A stretch of 64,000 nucleotides of DNA from Ruminococcus sp. (GTDB taxonomy: Bacteria > Bacillota > Clostridia > Oscillospirales > Ruminococcaceae). The stretch is from positions 121,959 through 185,958 of the forward strand of contig JAJQIB010000027.1 of assembly GCA_021199375.1 (NCBI GenBank), written 5' to 3'. The notes below the pieces were generated by a model. The model searched no databases. It was not told the origin of the DNA and saw nothing but the letters and a program-made list of their open reading frames with translations. Positions 1 through 9,500 of the stretch are shown here, piece after piece. Numbering within the stretch: position 1 is the stretch's first letter; every line of letters begins with the position of its first letter. Both the position numbers and the translations under genes were made by a program.

Positions 1-1481
1 CCGTTTGTAGAAAGCTTGTATTTTTTGCTCCAGCTTGGTATTCTAATCGCAAGGGTACCATCTCCTTCACGTATGGTAAATTTAACCTCAAAACCAAATG
101 GATAGTCGGTGCTGCACTCTAGCTTGATGCCGTTTTCAAAGCTAACTAATGAATCTGCATACATATGGCAAAATGCAGTAGCTTTGTTTTCGCCGAATGC
201 GTATTTTCCAAAGGAGGATACAAGTCTTGCTAGGTTAGGCGGACAGCAAGCACATGAATACCACTTAGGACGAATGGTTAGGTCGTGACGGTGGGTAGGG
301 GAGACACCTGAAATTGATGGAACAACCTCCAGCGGATTCACGTAGAAAAACCGCTTGCCATCCTGCTGCATTCCCGATAGTACACCGTTATAAAAAGCGC
401 GCTCCATAACGTCTGCATACTTGCTATCAACCCCGTTTTCCAGCATTCTGGATGCAAACATCATTAGCCCGATAGCCGCACAGGTTTCTGCATAGGCGGT
501 GTCACTTGGAAGATCATAGTCTACACTAAATGCTTCGCCGTGTACAGTAGAGCCAATGCCACCGGTTATGTACATACGCTTTTTTGTTATACTATTCCAA
601 AGTGCTTGGCAGGCTTTGAAAAGACCTTCATCATCAGTCTGTGAGGCTAGGTCTGCCATGCCTGTATAGAGATATACCGCTCTAACTGCGTGACCTGTGG
701 CATCCCTTTGCTCACGCACAGGCTTTTCAGCCAGCATGTAGTTGTAGTCGGATGGATTGCTCCCCCACACAGTCCAATCACGCCTATCTGCCTCCTCCTC
801 ATAGAAGTGAGGATTCACTCCACGTGTGTTGATGAAATGCTCACAAAGCCATAGACAATGCTCGTTGTTTGTAAGTCGATACATTTTCATAAGCGCCAGC
901 TCAATTTCAGGATGACCCGGATAGCCTTCATTTTTATCGGTAACAAAATGCTTATAGATATGCTCGACATTTCTTGTCATTACGTCAAGAAGCTCACGCT
1001 TGCCGGTGGATTCGTAGTAGGCACAGGCTGCCTCAATCATGTGACCTGAGCAGTAAAGCTCGTGAGCCTCCAGCAGATTTGTCCAGCGCTTATCCTTATC
1101 CTTGATGGTAAAGTAGGTGTCTAAATATCCATCAGAGTCCTGTGCGTCAGCTATGATTTTAATTAGCTCGTCAACTCTTTTTTCGAGTGCTTCATCCGGA
1201 AAAATAGAAAGCGAGTATGCTGCTGCTTCGATCCACTTAGCCGCATCACTGTCCTGAAAAACCATACCGTAAAAGCCATCATTTACGTCCTCGCCTCTAT
1301 TAGCCTTGCCGGCGTTGATAAAGTTTGCGATTACATGGCTTTTTTCTGCACCATCGGCGCAGTCGTTTAGTACATCGTATTGATAAGGAATAACCTCATC
1401 CTTGATAAGCCTTTGAAAGTGATTGATAAATCCATCCTTTGATTTAAAGCTTTTTTGCGAAATTTGTCTTTGTACCTTCAT
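1..1481 (-). CDS. GH127 beta-L-arabinofuranosidase (partial, C-terminus off the left edge)
   Basis: The reverse strand is open from an ATG at 1481 to the edge, giving about 493 residues of a protein that is usually 620-660 long. The visible part matches glycoside hydrolase family 127 (HypBA1-like), which releases arabinofuranose from plant arabinans and extensin sugars. The zinc/catalytic residues known for the family are present: Glu and Cys in AETCAAIG (residues 331-338) and the double Cys in CACCPPN (residues 410-416). There is no signal peptide, so it should act in the cytoplasm on imported oligosaccharides. AGGAGG precedes the ATG, and a perfect sigma-A promoter lies upstream. It is divergent from the SDR gene. 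The family call is confident; the exact substrate is not. Confidence 0.9.
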   Translation of the reverse strand, partial: MKVQRQISQKSFKSKDGFINHFQRLIKDEVIPYQYDVLNDCADGAEKSHVIANFINAGKANRGEDVNDGFYGMVFQDSDAAKWIEAAAYSLSIFPDEALEKRVDELIKIIADAQDSDGYLDTYFTIKDKDKRWTNLLEAHELYCSGHMIEAACAYYESTGKRELLDVMTRNVEHIYKHFVTDKNEGYPGHPEIELALMKMYRLTNNEHCLWLCEHFINTRGVNPHFYEEEADRRDWTVWGSNPSDYNYMLAEKPVREQRDATGHAVRAVYLYTGMADLASQTDDEGLFKACQALWNSITKKRMYITGGIGSTVHGEAFSVDYDLPSDTAYAETCAAIGLMMFASRMLENGVDSKYADVMERAFYNGVLSGMQQDGKRFFYVNPLEVVPSISGVSPTHRHDLTIRPKWYSCACCPPNLARLVSSFGKYAFGENKATAFCHMYADSLVSFENGIKLECSTDYPFGFEVKFTIREGDGTLAIRIPSWSKKYKLSTN

Positions 1482-1518
1482 GAAGAATCCTCCTATAAAT
1501 GCAAATATTTTCGCCTTA

Positions 1519-1547
1519 ATTATACACTATCAAAAAGCAAATGTCAA
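1519..1547 (-). promoter_or_regulatory. sigma-A promoter of the GH127 gene
   Basis: On the reverse strand TTGACA (1542-1547) and TATAAT (1519-1524) are separated by exactly 17 bp. Both boxes match consensus perfectly. The predicted transcript starts about 30 bases before the GH127 start codon. Confidence 0.85.
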
Positions 1548-1555
1548 TGGATGTG

Positions 1556-1584
1556 TTGACAAAATAGAAAATAAGTGATATAAT
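1556..1584 (+). promoter_or_regulatory. sigma-A promoter of the SDR gene
   Basis: TTGACA (1556-1561) and TATAAT (1579-1584) are 17 bp apart. The box is back to back with the divergent GH127 promoter; only 8 bases separate the two -35 hexamers. A second TATAAT occurs at 1600-1605 without a clear -35. Confidence 0.85.
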
Positions 1585-1631
1585 TTGCATTAAAGCGGGT
1601 ATAATAGTAGAAAATTTAAGGAGATGCTTTT

Positions 1632-2411
1632 ATGGAAAAATGGGCGGTAATCACGGGCGCAAGCTCAGGAATTGGTATGGAGCTTGCAAAGCTTTATGCA
1701 AGCCGTGGATATTCAATTGTTTTGGTGGCAAGGCGTGCTGAGCGGCTTTTAGAGCTTGCTATGAGCCTTGAAACGGATACCAGAGTGATTGCGTTGGATC
1801 TTAGTGAGCGTATTAACTGCGAGTCTTTGCATGAGCAAACTAAGGATTTAGATGTCAGGCTGCTTATAAATTGCGCAGGCTTCGGGGCAGCAGGGAGGTT
1901 TGATGAAATCGACCTTGATAAACAGACTGAAATGACTCAGCTTAACTGTATATCTCTTATGACACTTACGCATATGTATCTTAACGACTTTAAGAAAACG
2001 GATTGTGGTACTATATTAAACGTAGCATCCTCCGCAGGTCTTCTTCCTGGCGGCCCTAATATGGCAGTTTATTATGCTACAAAGTCGTATGTTGTATCTC
2101 TTACAAATGCAATTAGTGAGGAGCTTAAGGATGTGCATAGCAATGTAAAAATTGCCGCACTTTGTCCCGGACCTGTCAAGACGGAATTCAATGATGTAGC
2201 AGGCGTGAGGTTTGCTCTAAACGGAATAACACCGCAATACTGCGCAAAATGCGCTGCACTTGGTCTTGATAAGGGCGAGAGAATAATTATTCCTGAAGCA
2301 AAGATGAAGCTGGTATATGCTTTAAATAAGATATTGCCACAGTCGCTTATGCTAAAGGGCACGGGATTTCAACAGAAGAAAAAGACACAGGGAAGAAAAT
2401 TTTCTCGATAA
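1632..2411 (+). CDS. short-chain dehydrogenase/reductase (SDR)
   Basis: A 259-residue classical SDR that should be an NAD(P)-dependent oxidoreductase. The glycine-rich nucleotide site TGASSGIG is at residues 8-15, the structural NCAG motif near 80-83, the catalytic Ser near 134, and the YxxxK pair at Tyr147/Lys151. PGPVKTEF follows the active site as in the DltE/YqjQ type. AAGGAGA sits 6 bases before the ATG. The gene is monocistronic, with its own consensus promoter. The C-terminal tail is very basic (KKKTQGRKFSR). The substrate cannot be told from sequence. Confidence 0.9.
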   Translation: MEKWAVITGASSGIGMELAKLYASRGYSIVLVARRAERLLELAMSLETDTRVIALDLSERINCESLHEQTKDLDVRLLINCAGFGAAGRFDEIDLDKQTEMTQLNCISLMTLTHMYLNDFKKTDCGTILNVASSAGLLPGGPNMAVYYATKSYVVSLTNAISEELKDVHSNVKIAALCPGPVKTEFNDVAGVRFALNGITPQYCAKCAALGLDKGERIIIPEAKMKLVYALNKILPQSLMLKGTGFQQKKKTQGRKFSR

Positions 2412-2513
2412 AATATGAATCTTTCAGAGAATTTTCACATAAGTCACAAAAAGATTAGCGATTTTTATCACATTTGCACAAGAAAATGAATAAAAGTTTG
2501 TGCAATAATACAA

Positions 2514-2542
2514 TTGAAAATTCGAACAAAATAAAGTAGAAT
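2514..2542 (+). promoter_or_regulatory. promoter of the acidic surface protein gene
   Basis: TTGAAA (2514-2519), a 17-bp spacer and TAGAAT (2537-2542) precede a leader of roughly 100 bases that contains an inverted repeat. Confidence 0.6.
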
Positions 2543-2560
2543 ATTATTATAGGGTTTTTG

Positions 2561-2588
2561 TATGCGCATTTGGTTATTCCTGCGCATA
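2561..2588 (+). promoter_or_regulatory. inverted repeat in the 5' leader of the surface protein gene
   Basis: TATGCGCA (2561-2568) and TGCGCATA (2581-2588) are perfectly complementary around a 12-base loop. The repeat lies after the predicted transcript start and 60 bases before the start codon, with no T-tract. It may be an mRNA stabilising hairpin or a protein site. Confidence 0.55.
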
Positions 2589-2647
2589 TAAGAATATTTG
2601 AAATCTAAATCTTAAATGACTATTCATTTAGAAAAGGAGAAATTATT

Positions 2648-3706
2648 ATGAAACTAAAGAAGGTTTTCGCAGGCATGGCTGCTTCTGCTATTGCTATGTC
2701 AACGTTTGCAATGGCTACCGCTACCGAGGCTTCAGCTCTTGATACAGCATTTAATGCTGGTGTATGTTTCCAAACCACTTCGTGGAACTTCCGTGACTCC
2801 GTTAAGGATGAAGGCGGCTTAGCAGCAAATGCTGCAACATTCCCGAATCAGGGCGTTGGTGTATATGGTGATAGCGGCTATGATACAGCTGTTGAAGTTT
2901 CAGATGTTGCTATTCAGTATGATGGTACATACACTGTTACTATTGGTACAAGTGGTACTGTAAATGACTCACCTAAGGAATCTACTGATTCTGAAGGTGA
3001 AACCACGACAACTCTTGGTTCAGGTTGGGGTCTTAACGGTGATGGCGAAGAGTTTAATATGCTTTTAATCGGTACTGATATATTGGTTGACGAAGTAAAC
3101 GATGATGGTCATGCTGTTATTGATGGTAATGAAGTTGTTGTTTCCGATGTTACAGCAACTTGGGGAAGCAATTCATACACCGTAGCTGATGCTTATGCTA
3201 AAGCTGACAACGATTATGCAACCTTCTGCCTTATCAATGCTTATGACAATGATGATTCGCCTATAGATCCTGATAGTGTTACAATGCCTGCAGAGGGCGA
3301 AACTATTTCTATCACATTTACTGTAAGTGGTCTTGGTGAAGATCCTAATGCTTCGACTGATGATTCTTCTTCAGCAGATGATACATCCAGCACTTCAGAT
3401 GATTCATCGACAGCTGATGACTCATCAACTGCTGATGATTCAAGCACTAGTGATGATGAAGATTCAAGCGAGAGCGATACAAGCTCGGCTAGCGATACAA
3501 GCACGGCGGCTGCAAGCACAACAACAACAACAACATCGGCTGCTTCCGGTTCTACTACTACCACAGTAGGTAGCACAGGCTCAAGCACATCATCTGCTGC
3601 TACTTCTGATGATACAAGCAATGCTGAGTCCGGCGCTCCTGCAGGAATTGCTCTTGCACTTGCTGCTGTAGCTGGTGCTGCTGTAGTTGTTACTCGCAAG
3701 AAGTAA
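2648..3706 (+). CDS. secreted surface protein with Ser/Asp/Thr linker and C-terminal membrane anchor
   Basis: This 352-residue protein starts with a signal peptide (about residues 1-31, basic start then a hydrophobic core ending near ASA). A beta-rich globular part covers roughly 32-235, then a low-complexity Ser/Asp/Thr stretch to about 332, then one hydrophobic segment (about 333-349) and a RKK end. That layout fits a protein threaded through the cell wall and held in the membrane; no LPXTG sortase motif is seen. The globular part resembles the protein encoded at 5602-6420, sharing an INAYD/KNAYG stretch and the end FTVSGLGED/FNVSGLAED. Function unknown. AAAGGAGA precedes the ATG and a terminator follows. 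Confidence 0.85.
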   Translation: MKLKKVFAGMAASAIAMSTFAMATATEASALDTAFNAGVCFQTTSWNFRDSVKDEGGLAANAATFPNQGVGVYGDSGYDTAVEVSDVAIQYDGTYTVTIGTSGTVNDSPKESTDSEGETTTTLGSGWGLNGDGEEFNMLLIGTDILVDEVNDDGHAVIDGNEVVVSDVTATWGSNSYTVADAYAKADNDYATFCLINAYDNDDSPIDPDSVTMPAEGETISITFTVSGLGEDPNASTDDSSSADDTSSTSDDSSTADDSSTADDSSTSDDEDSSESDTSSASDTSTAAASTTTTTTSAASGSTTTTVGSTGSSTSSAATSDDTSNAESGAPAGIALALAAVAGAAVVVTRKK

Positions 3707-3751
3707 TTACTAGGCTAGTTTAAAGCTTACAAAAGATTTAGATTATATCAC

Positions 3752-3783
3752 AAAAGGGACTTCTTTTTGAGGTTCCTTTTGTT
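3752..3783 (+). terminator. Rho-independent terminator
   Basis: AAAAGGGAC (3752-3760) pairs with GTTCCTTTT (3772-3780) with one G-T wobble. The T-rich 3' arm is the U-tract. It lies 46 bases after the surface protein stop codon. Confidence 0.7.
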
Positions 3784-3843
3784 GCATTATGCACAAAGTT
3801 TCAAAATTCTCGATTTATTTGCAAAAAAAATTACATTTTGCTA

Positions 3844-3872
3844 TAGACAAAATCGTAAAATTATAGTATAAT
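3844..3872 (+). promoter_or_regulatory. promoter of the rsmD-coaD operon
   Basis: TAGACA (3844-3849), a 17-bp spacer and a perfect TATAAT (3867-3872) lie about 40 bases before rsmD. Confidence 0.75.
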
Positions 3873-3914
3873 AGTACTGTATAATAAAAAATCTATAGTA
3901 AGGAATATGTGCAA

Positions 3915-4481
3915 ATGAGAGTAATAACAGGATCCGCACGAGGACGCAAGCTAAAAACGCTTGACTCGCTTGAAATAAGACCCACACCCGACATGGTAAA
4001 GGAAGCAATTTTCTCGATTGTACAGTTTGACCTGCCAACCGCAAGTGTTTTGGATCTATTTGCGGGAAGTGGACAGCTAGGAATTGAATCTCTTTCAAGA
4101 GGTGCAGGGCACTGCGTGTTTGTTGATAAAAATCCGGCTGCGATTGCGGTTATAAAGGAAAATCTTAACACCTGTAAGCTTGCATCAAATGCCAGAGTGT
4201 TAAATATGGATAGTATTGAATATCTTAAGGTAGCAAAGAGCGGACTTGATATAGCTCTTTTAGATCCCCCCTACCGTAACGGTTTGCTTGAAAAGGCTTT
4301 ACCGCTTTTAGGCAGTAAGCTTAATGACGGAGCATTCGTTATCTGTGAGCATGAGCGAGAGCTCGAGCTTAATGATGAGTATCCTCAGCTTTATCTTCAT
4401 AAGCGCTATCGCTATGGCAAGGTCGCAGTAACAGTCTACAAAAAGGCTGACGAAGATCCCGAAAAGCAGGTGACCGAGTAA
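3915..4481 (+). CDS. rsmD: 16S rRNA (guanine966-N2)-methyltransferase RsmD
   Basis: RsmD methylates G966 of 16S rRNA in the 30S subunit using SAM. The 188-residue protein begins with MRVITGSARGRKL, the family's standard N-terminus. It has the SAM site DLFAGSGQLGIES and the N-methyltransferase catalytic motif LLDPPY. A GTG at 3909 in frame is a possible start, but it leaves only 4 bases to the AAGGA site, while the ATG at 3915 leaves 10 and matches the family. The stop codon overlaps the coaD start by one base, a pairing common in Firmicutes. Confidence 0.93.
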   Translation: MRVITGSARGRKLKTLDSLEIRPTPDMVKEAIFSIVQFDLPTASVLDLFAGSGQLGIESLSRGAGHCVFVDKNPAAIAVIKENLNTCKLASNARVLNMDSIEYLKVAKSGLDIALLDPPYRNGLLEKALPLLGSKLNDGAFVICEHERELELNDEYPQLYLHKRYRYGKVAVTVYKKADEDPEKQVTE

Positions 4482-4972
4482 TGAGAATAGCAGTTTGTCC
4501 CGGAAGCTTTGATCCCGTGACAATGGGACATTTAGATATTATTGAACGAGCGTCAAAGCTTTTTGATAAGGTTATAGTGCTGGTGTCATTTAACCCAAGC
4601 AAAAAGACAACAGCTGCGTTTTCTGTTAAAGAGCGTATGGAGCTTATTTCTCGTGTAACAAAGCACCTGGATAATGTTCTTGTTGATTGCAATGATGGAC
4701 TTTTAGCTGATTATGTAAGAAGCACAGGTGCATCTGCAATAGTTAAGGGACTTAGAGCAGTATCTGACTTTGAGTATGAATTTCAGATGGCTCTTGCAAA
4801 TAAGCATCTATGTCCCGATGCCGAAACGGTTTTTTTAACCACCAGCACAGAGAATATGTATCTTTCTTCGAGCGTAGTAAAGGAAATTGCCAGTCTAGGC
4901 GGAGATATAACAGGCTTTGTGCCGCCCGAAATTCTTGATGACATAAACGAGCGGCTTTTTATAGAAAGTTAA
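4481..4972 (+). CDS. coaD: phosphopantetheine adenylyltransferase CoaD
   Basis: CoaD joins ATP and 4'-phosphopantetheine to give dephospho-CoA, the fourth step of coenzyme A synthesis. The 163 residues match the family length. The nucleotidyltransferase motif GSFDPVTMGHLDII near the N-terminus holds the T/HxGH signature. The C-terminal half has LSSSVVKEIASLGGD, the usual CoaD ending. The ATG overlaps the rsmD stop (TAATG), so translation is probably coupled. Confidence 0.96.
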   Translation: MRIAVCPGSFDPVTMGHLDIIERASKLFDKVIVLVSFNPSKKTTAAFSVKERMELISRVTKHLDNVLVDCNDGLLADYVRSTGASAIVKGLRAVSDFEYEFQMALANKHLCPDAETVFLTTSTENMYLSSSVVKEIASLGGDITGFVPPEILDDINERLFIES

Positions 4973-4994
4973 ATTTTGGAAAGGATGTTTAAAC

Positions 4995-5534
4995 ATGAAT
5001 ATTGATGAAACCATTGAGCTTATGGAGGAGCTTCTTGACAATTCCTCAGCAGTTCCGTTCTCAAACAAAAAAATGATCGACTGCGATCAGATGAGAGATT
5101 ATATCGACAATCTTCGTCTTGGTCTGCCCGGTGAGCTTAAAAAGGCAAAGGAAACAGAAGAAAACAAAGAGATGATTATCGCCGAGGCTAACAAGGAGGC
5201 TGAGAAGATTAAGGCAAAGGCTGATGAAGCGGTTGAGCTTGCAAAGAAAAAAGCGATGGAAATAGTAAGTGAAACCGAAATCACTCGTCAGGCAAAGGAA
5301 TATGCAGCACAGCTTATTAGTGAAGCACAGCAAAATGCCGATGAAATTGTAGCTAACGCCAAGGAAAAGGATGCACAGATTCGTCAGGCACTTACAGAAA
5401 GCGTAAACAAGTCGCTTGCCGAGGCACAGGAGGTTCTCAAGAAGAATCTTAGCGATGTCACCGAAACCATGCAGGCAGTTGATAAGCTAAACACTGTTGA
5501 AAAGCCTGAGCAGCCTGAAGAAGAAGCTGAGTAA
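4995..5534 (+). CDS. coiled-coil protein downstream of coaD
   Basis: This 179-residue, highly charged protein has a short ordered start (MNIDETIELMEELLDNSSAV) and then a nearly unbroken Ala/Glu/Lys-rich heptad pattern from about residue 45 to 165. There is no signal peptide or membrane segment. Such proteins next to coaD in Clostridia are often annotated as ATPase-like or V-ATPase subunit H-like because of the coiled coil; I see no catalytic motif to support that. A DivIVA-like scaffolding role is possible but unproven. It is last in the rsmD-coaD operon, with GGAAAGGA before the ATG and a strong terminator after it. Confidence 0.75.
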   Translation: MNIDETIELMEELLDNSSAVPFSNKKMIDCDQMRDYIDNLRLGLPGELKKAKETEENKEMIIAEANKEAEKIKAKADEAVELAKKKAMEIVSETEITRQAKEYAAQLISEAQQNADEIVANAKEKDAQIRQALTESVNKSLAEAQEVLKKNLSDVTETMQAVDKLNTVEKPEQPEEEAE

Positions 5535-5554
5535 ATCACCTAATACATTACAAA

Positions 5555-5586
5555 AAAAGCAGTCGGATTTTTAGTCGACTGCTTTT
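5555..5586. terminator. bidirectional terminator between convergent genes
   Basis: AAAAGCAGTCG (5555-5565) and CGACTGCTTTT (5576-5586) form an 11-bp perfect stem with A- and T-rich ends, so it can stop transcription from both sides. Confidence 0.9.
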
Positions 5587-5601
5587 CTTAGCTTTTAGTA
5601 T

Positions 5602-6420
5602 TTATTTCTTTTTCTTCTTTGATGCAACTACTGCTACTACAATTATTACCGCAATTACAACAACTATTCCTGCAACAATTGCTATTATAGCTGCCAGCGA
5701 AAGAGATGAATCGGAATTTTCATCACTTGCATCATCTGCTGAGTCTGCTGCCTGGTCAAAGTCGTCCTCATCCTCTGTCTGAACAGTCGCTTCCTCTACC
5801 TCATCGGTGTTTTCTTCCTCAGTATCTTCCTCTACGTAGTCAAGCACTATTACCTCGTCTGGATTATTTTCAATCTTGTCCTCAGCAAGTCCTGATACGT
5901 TAAAGTTTATGACAATAGGATCTGTTGTGTTCCAAGGCTTAGCATCCATCTCAGGAGTTGTGGTGGCGTTCACACCATATGCATTTTTTATTTTAAGCAC
6001 ATGATTGTCGCCATCCTCTTCAAGCTCAGGCTGTTCGTCAAAGGTGTAGGTAACTCCATCAATGGTGCAATCGGTAAGTGTAACCACACAGTCGGGATTT
6101 GCTTCAAAATCTATGCTCATGTTAAGTCCGAGAGTGCCGACTTCTACATACTCACGTGTGTCATCAGGCACGCACCATCCGGAGAATTCAACGCTATAGT
6201 CTCCGTTTCCGGTGATATTCACGTCCTTATGCTGACAGGTGATGATATTCGTTTCCATTTCGTTATATGGCTCAAGTCCAACAGCATTGCGGTGCTCCCA
6301 CTCATCCTTGATCATCCACTGAATACCCGCCTGACCGTAGTCTGTAGCTGAAGCACTTATTGCCATCATAGAGCCTAACGCCAGCGCGCAGACAAGTGAT
6401 GCTATTCTTTTTCTTATCAT
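5602..6420 (-). CDS. secreted surface protein with acidic linker and C-terminal anchor
   Basis: A 272-residue protein with a signal peptide (about residues 1-25, ending near ASA), a beta-rich domain (about 30-185), an Asp/Glu-rich linker (about 186-238), a hydrophobic anchor (about 240-266) and the tail KKKKK. The domain is related to the one encoded at 2648-3706: both have a Trp near the mature N-terminus, a NAY motif and a VSGL-ED ending before the linker. No sortase motif is present. Function unknown. GGAGG lies 10 bases before the ATG. It is convergent with the coaD operon. Confidence 0.85.
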   Translation of the reverse strand: MIRKRIASLVCALALGSMMAISASATDYGQAGIQWMIKDEWEHRNAVGLEPYNEMETNIITCQHKDVNITGNGDYSVEFSGWCVPDDTREYVEVGTLGLNMSIDFEANPDCVVTLTDCTIDGVTYTFDEQPELEEDGDNHVLKIKNAYGVNATTTPEMDAKPWNTTDPIVINFNVSGLAEDKIENNPDEVIVLDYVEEDTEEENTDEVEEATVQTEDEDDFDQAADSADDASDENSDSSLSLAAIIAIVAGIVVVIAVIIVVAVVASKKKKK

Positions 6421-6462
6421 AATTTTTTACCTCCATGTATCTAAATTAAAATGTATACATAA

Positions 6463-6491
6463 ATTATACAACATTTAAATCATTTTTTCAA
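6463..6491 (-). promoter_or_regulatory. promoter of the acidic-linker surface protein gene
   Basis: On the reverse strand TTGAAA (6486-6491) and TATAAT (6463-6468) are 17 bp apart, about 40 bases before the start codon. Confidence 0.75.
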
Positions 6492-6563
6492 GTCGCATAT
6501 TAACCAATAATACTAGTGATTTATTGATAAATCTCACAAAGAAATCAAGCAATGCTTAAGTCT

Positions 6564-9500
6564 TTACTTCAGCAGCTCAATCACATCATTAACCAGATCT
6601 GCTGTGGTTTGCTTTTGATTTGGAGTTATCGAAAATCCTGACTTTTCTCCTTGAATGAATTTAAGCCTCGTTGAGTACTTAGATAAAAGCTTTGGCACGA
6701 AATCAGGCTTTGAATCCTTCATATAAAATACAACCTGAGCGCCCTTTTGTGTAATTTCCCTTATACCTAAAGCAGCTGCCATGTTTCTGATTAGCGCAAC
6801 ATTTATAAGTCCCATAACCGGCTTAGGAGGCTCACCGTATCTATCAATAAACTCATCAATTACATCACGTGAGTCCTCCTCTGTTACAATAGATGCTATT
6901 TTTCGATAGGCGTCTATTCTTAGCATATCGCTTTCAATGTAGTTATGAGGAATGTATGCATCGATTGTTATGTCTATCATACAATCCTCGGGTGAGGGCG
7001 GGGGAGTTTCACCCTTTTGCTCAGCAATAGCCTCATTTAGCATCTGTAGATATAGGTCATATCCCACAGCCTCCATATGTCCGTGCTGCTGACCGCTAAG
7101 AATTGAACCCGCTCCACGGATTTCGAGATCTCTCATTGCTATATGAAAGCCTGAACCAAACTTTGTAAATTCCTTTATAGTTTCAAGTCGTCTTGCTGCT
7201 ACCTCGCTTAATACCTTGCCACGCCTAAATGTAAAGTATGCGTATGCACGTCTGCTAGATCTTCCTACACGTCCACGCAGCTGATATAGCTGTGAAAGTC
7301 CTAGCTTGTCAGCGTCCTCTATAATAAGCGTGTTGACATTAGCCACATCCACTCCCGTTTCTATTAGCGTTGTGCAAACCAGGACATCAATTTCTCCTTC
7401 TATAAGCTGACGCCAAATATCGCTAAGCTCTTGCTCACCTATTTTCCCATGAGCTACACCTATTCTTGCATTTGGCAATAGCTGTGATAGCTTTTCTGCA
7501 GTAGCGTAAATAGTATCTATTCGGTTATGAATGTAATAAACCTGACCGCCTCGTCTTAGCTCCTTATTTATCGCTTGCGCTATAATCCCTAGATCATGCT
7601 CTATGACGTAGCTCTGTACCGGTTGACGATCTTGAGGAGGCTCCTCTATTACTGACATATCTCGAATTCCTGAGAGAGCCATATTAAGTGTACGTGGTAT
7701 AGGTGTAGCTGAGAGTGTCAGCACGTCTACCCCATTAAACATTTCCTTAAGCTTTTCCTTTGCAGCAACTCCAAATCTTTGCTCCTCATCAACAATAACC
7801 AGTCCCAGATCCTTAAATCCCACATCCTTTTGTACAAGTCGGTGAGTGCCTATAACTATATCAACAGTTCCTCGCTTAAGCTCTCGAATTGTCGCCTGCT
7901 GCTGTGATGCGTTTCTAAAGCGTGAAAGCAGATCCACTTTTATTGGAAAATGCTCAAAACGCTTGATTGCAGTCTGATAATGCTGCCATGCAAGCACTGT
8001 AGTTGGAACCAAAATCGCAACCTGCTTTGAGTCAAGAACACACTTAAATGCCGCACGCAAAGCCACCTCGGTCTTTCCAAATCCAACATCTCCGCATAGA
8101 AGTCTGTCCATCGGAACAGGCTTCATCATGTCATCCTTTATTTCCTGAACACATCTTATTTGGTCATCCGTCTCGGTGTAATCAAACCTTTCTTCAAAAT
8201 CCGCTTGCCAGTCGTTATCCGGCGAAAAGGCATATCCCTTTGCTTGCTGGCGCTGTGCATATAGCGTGGTAAGCTCCTCTGCCATATCCTTAACAGCATT
8301 GCGTACCCTGTTTCTTGTACGCTGCCATTCTGTCGAGCCTAGCTTATGAAGCTTAACATTCGATTCTTCTCCGGCGCTTACATAACGTGAGACTAAATCA
8401 AGCTGTGTTACCGGAACATAAAGTACATCTGTACCGGCGTATTTAATTGTGATGTAATCCTTCTTTACTCCGCTTGTTTCAATGCTTTTAATTCCTGCAT
8501 ATTTGCCGATTCCGTGCATAGCGTGAACAACATAATCTCCCGGTGAAAGATCTGAAAGAGAGTTTATTTCCTCTCCCTTTTTGTGACGTGGCTTCTTTCG
8601 CTTTGCACTCATTGCTTTCATTTGCGTGATTATTGCGCAGCCTGCTTCAGGATAATCCACACCTGCAGAAAGTGAGCCCGTCATGACATAAATTTGACCC
8701 TTTTCGAGAGCAAGATTATCGCTGTTAGGATTATCAATTTGTTCAGCGTCAAAGCCGTCTTGTTTAAGGTCGTTTACTATAATAGGCAAGGTCTTTTCAG
8801 ATCCCGCAAAAAGAATCACTGTATAACCACTGTCAGTATACTCCTTAAGCTGCTCATCAAGAGCAAGCATGCTGCCGCCCCATCCTGATGTTTGTCTACA
8901 GTCGGTGTTTATGAGCTTTTTAAATCTTATATTGCCGTTTTGACGCATAAATGTATCCAGAAACACACATGGCTTTTTAAGTGCAAGTGAGGTAAGTCCT
9001 TCGGCATCAAGCATAGTAAAATCAAGAGCCTTAAACATTATACCGCTTTCGTACATAAGCTTGATGTCCTCGTGTGATTGCGCCAGGTATGACTTTAGAT
9101 TTTCAATTCCGCTTGTGTACTCGCAGAAAACGCAAATGCCATTGTCAAAATAGTCAAAGAGATAAGCAGGCTTATCATAGGCAAGCTTGTAGTACTTGTC
9201 GAGATTTGACAGAATGAGTCCGCCATCGCAGTATTCTTTATCTCTTAAGAGATGCGTACGTATTTTGTCTGCATTTGCTCCTCTCACCCTGCTGGAAATC
9301 GCACTTATTTTTTCACTTAGCACCTCGTTTGATTCAAAAATAATCTCAAGTGCCGGAAAAACTGTTATTTTATCAATCGATTCAGTCCTGCGCTGTGAGG
9401 CTGTATCAAAGTATCCTGCACTATCTATCTCATCTCCCCATAGCTCAATTCTTATTGGATCCTTTTCAGATACCGGAAAAATATCAATCACCGAGCCACG

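Noticed and set aside
3241..3699. Long reverse-strand open frame opposite the Ser/Asp/Thr linker
   Set aside because: It only mirrors the low-complexity repeat of the real surface protein gene; composition is Val/Ser-rich and no ribosome site is present.
3637..3706. LPXTG-type sortase signal on the surface proteins
   Set aside because: Hydrophobic segment and basic tail are present, but no LPXTG or NPXTG-like motif precedes them.
6518..6533. GATTTAT/ATAAATC hairpin after mfd as a terminator
   Set aside because: Seven AT-rich pairs with no following T-tract in the mfd direction; too weak.
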